This document shows, piece by piece, positions 62,845 to 64,000 of a stretch of DNA of 64,000 nt. The translations under genes and the position numbers were made by a program. This DNA is from Kitasatospora albolonga. GTDB taxonomy: Bacteria > Actinomycetota > Actinomycetes > Streptomycetales > Streptomycetaceae. The notes beneath the pieces are model-generated. The model made no database searches and had not been told where the DNA came from. It saw only the letters and a program-made list of their open reading frames with translations. Every line of letters begins with the position of its first letter. Position 1 is the first letter of the stretch. The stretch is from NCBI GenBank assembly GCA_002082585.1, contig CP020563.1, forward strand, positions 7,248,001 to 7,312,000. Direction: 5' to 3'.

Positions 62845-63333
62845 ATGGACGACCGCTCGAAGCACGACCACTCCGGCTGGGAAGCGGTCGTGCTCGCGGC
62901 CCGGGAGCGGGCCCGGTCGCGGCAGGCGCTCATGGTCGAGCGCTTCGGTCTGTCGGGGGACGTGGCGTACGACTGGTCGATCGATGACGCGCGGATCACC
63001 TGGTCGCGGGAGGGGAAGGTGTTCCTGACCGGACGGCTCACCGTCATCGGAAGCGTCAGCGTGGCTCAGCAGACCTGGCTGTGGTCCTGGGCGAACGAGT
63101 CGCTCCCGCAGGCCGCGCTGGGTGATATCGAGCGGGTGCGGCGGTTCGGTGAGGAGAACGGCTTTCCCGTCCTGCCCTGGCCGGGTTTCACCTCTCACCT
63201 CGAACTCGTCGCCGAGGCGCGGATGGTCGCGGCCTCCGTCCTCGATGCCGAGGGGCTGTGGGTGGAACCGACGGACGACGTGCAGCTCCACTTCACGATC
63301 CATGACCTGGTGCTCGCTGCCGGGGGAGAGTGA
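62845..63333 (+). CDS. DUF6882-type hypothetical protein
   Basis: A 162-residue cytosolic protein. Conserved-looking parts are DWSIDDARITWSREGKVF, GSVSVAQQTWLWSWANESLP, VRRFGEENGFPVLPWPGF and AASVLDAEGLWVEPTDDVQLHF, the pattern of DUF6882 proteins. There is no catalytic motif. GAGGAG lies 5 nt before ATG 62845. The gene stands alone and converges on the transporter at the right edge. Function unknown. Confidence 0.8.
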   Translation: MDDRSKHDHSGWEAVVLAARERARSRQALMVERFGLSGDVAYDWSIDDARITWSREGKVFLTGRLTVIGSVSVAQQTWLWSWANESLPQAALGDIERVRRFGEENGFPVLPWPGFTSHLELVAEARMVAASVLDAEGLWVEPTDDVQLHFTIHDLVLAAGGE

Positions 63334-63355
63334 CGCCGGGACAGCGGGCGCGGGC

Positions 63356-64000
63356 TCACAGCCCCACGATCAGCTGGATGCAGACGATCTTGACCAGGAT
63401 GGCCAGCGCGAACAGTGTCGAGTAGCCGTTGTTGATCCGGCTGTCGCTCGCCCGGCTGTTGGCGTACGCCACGATCGCCGGGTTGCCCACATAGCCCGAC
63501 AGCAGCCCCATCGTCCGCTCCCGGCTCTGCCCCAGCACCTTCGCGACCAGCACCATCAGCGAGTAGCTGACCACCGCGCCGATCGCCAGCACCGCCGCCA
63601 GCTTCAGGCCGAAGAGGGAGAAGGCGTTCTCGCGGAACGAGTAGCCCGAGGTGAGGCCCACCACGGCGAGGAAGAGCAGCAGGCCGATCTGGCGCAGGGT
63701 GAGGTTGGCCCGGGTCGGCAGGGTCCAGACCAGGGGGCCCGTGCGGCGGCGCCAGCCCAGGATCATGCCCATCACCAGCGGGCCGGCGCCCGTGCCGAGG
63801 GCCAGGGTGGTGGAGCCCAGGGTGAGGGAGGGGATGCCGATCAGGAAGCCCAGTGCCAGGCCGAGGCCCAGGCTGACCGCGCTCACCTCGCTGACCTTCG
63901 CCTCCGTGTCGCCCAGGTACGTCGTGACCTCGGCCGTCCGCTCGCGCGGCATCACCACCCGGACCCGGTCGTCGAGCTGGAGCAGCAGGCCGTCGTGGGC
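63356..64000 (-). CDS. aspartate-alanine-exchanger-like (AAE/YidE) transporter, 5' end missing
   Basis: The last ~214 residues of a membrane transporter; its start lies beyond the right edge. The visible N-terminal part is the end of a TrkA-C-like regulatory domain (DDRVRVVMPRERTAEVTTYLGD). About five transmembrane segments follow, including GTGAGPLVMGMILGWRRRTG, RQIGLLLFLAVVGLTSGYSF and GLLSGYVGNPAIVAYANSRA, characteristic of the AspT/YidE family. The stop is at 63356-63358. Substrate unknown; antiport of amino or dicarboxylic acids is known for some members. Confidence 0.85.
   Translation of the reverse strand, partial: AHDGLLLQLDDRVRVVMPRERTAEVTTYLGDTEAKVSEVSAVSLGLGLALGFLIGIPSLTLGSTTLALGTGAGPLVMGMILGWRRRTGPLVWTLPTRANLTLRQIGLLLFLAVVGLTSGYSFRENAFSLFGLKLAAVLAIGAVVSYSLMVLVAKVLGQSRERTMGLLSGYVGNPAIVAYANSRASDSRINNGYSTLFALAILVKIVCIQLIVGL

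Overview
The window is a high-GC actinobacterial chromosome segment, almost certainly Streptomyces. Third codon positions are nearly all G or C, GTG and TTG starts are frequent, several regulators look leaderless, and the gene families are typical of the genus (paired P450s, class F sortase, ROK and LacI sugar operons, Tat lipoproteins). It holds about 48 protein genes, one tRNA-Leu (anticodon GAG) and many clear inverted repeats. I see no phage, transposase, integrase or CRISPR array, so it reads as native chromosome.

Layout. 1-9.5 kb is a mixed housekeeping stretch: an NmrA-type oxidoreductase (cut by the left edge) divergent from an AraC regulator, a methyltransferase, a one-domain ricin lectin, an aldo/keto reductase, a long-chain acyl-CoA ligase, a LysR regulator divergent from a BASS transporter, and FdhD. 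A lone KAS III-like synthase follows at 9.8 kb. 10.9-22.4 kb is a carbohydrate block: ROK regulator, ribose-type ABC transporter, Gfo/Idh/MocA oxidoreductase, TIM-barrel isomerase, and a 1,239-residue secreted protein combining a sugar-dehydrogenase propeller, PKD, CBM6-like, ThuA and DUF1080 domains. A strong terminator hairpin ends this block.

22.5-31.1 kb is the most interesting part: a tightly packed operon resembling the ebo (metabolite traffic) cluster. It encodes a myo-inositol-1-phosphate-synthase-like cyclase, a UbiA prenyltransferase (EboC-like), a TIM-barrel isomerase, EboA, a TatD hydrolase (EboB), EboE, an EboF-type phosphodiesterase and a Tat-exported TIM-barrel protein. The dehydroquinate-synthase-like EboD of other ebo clusters is absent. 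The inositol-phosphate synthase is also a sugar-phosphate cyclase and may stand in for it, suggesting a prenylated cyclitol product.

31-34 kb holds a DUF2254 membrane protein, tRNA-Leu with a terminator, a degraded coding remnant, and an ArsR/SRPBCC pair under a long inverted repeat. 34.2-40.3 kb is a complete ribose-type operon: LacI regulator with two operators, ATPase, a permease fused to its binding protein, ribokinase and ribose pyranase. 40.4-47.2 kb contains DinB and N-formylglutamate amidohydrolase domains in one open frame, a secreted sphingomyelinase, a sortase with its likely substrate, and a two-component system. 47.4-50 kb is a CYP157/CYP154-like P450 pair. 50.2-57.5 kb is a choline/glycine-betaine operon that oxidises choline and imports betaine. 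57.5-64 kb holds a DsbA-like protein, an MBL hydrolase, a DMT exporter divergent from its TetR regulator across a paired operator, a third P450, a DUF6882 protein and a transporter cut by the right edge.
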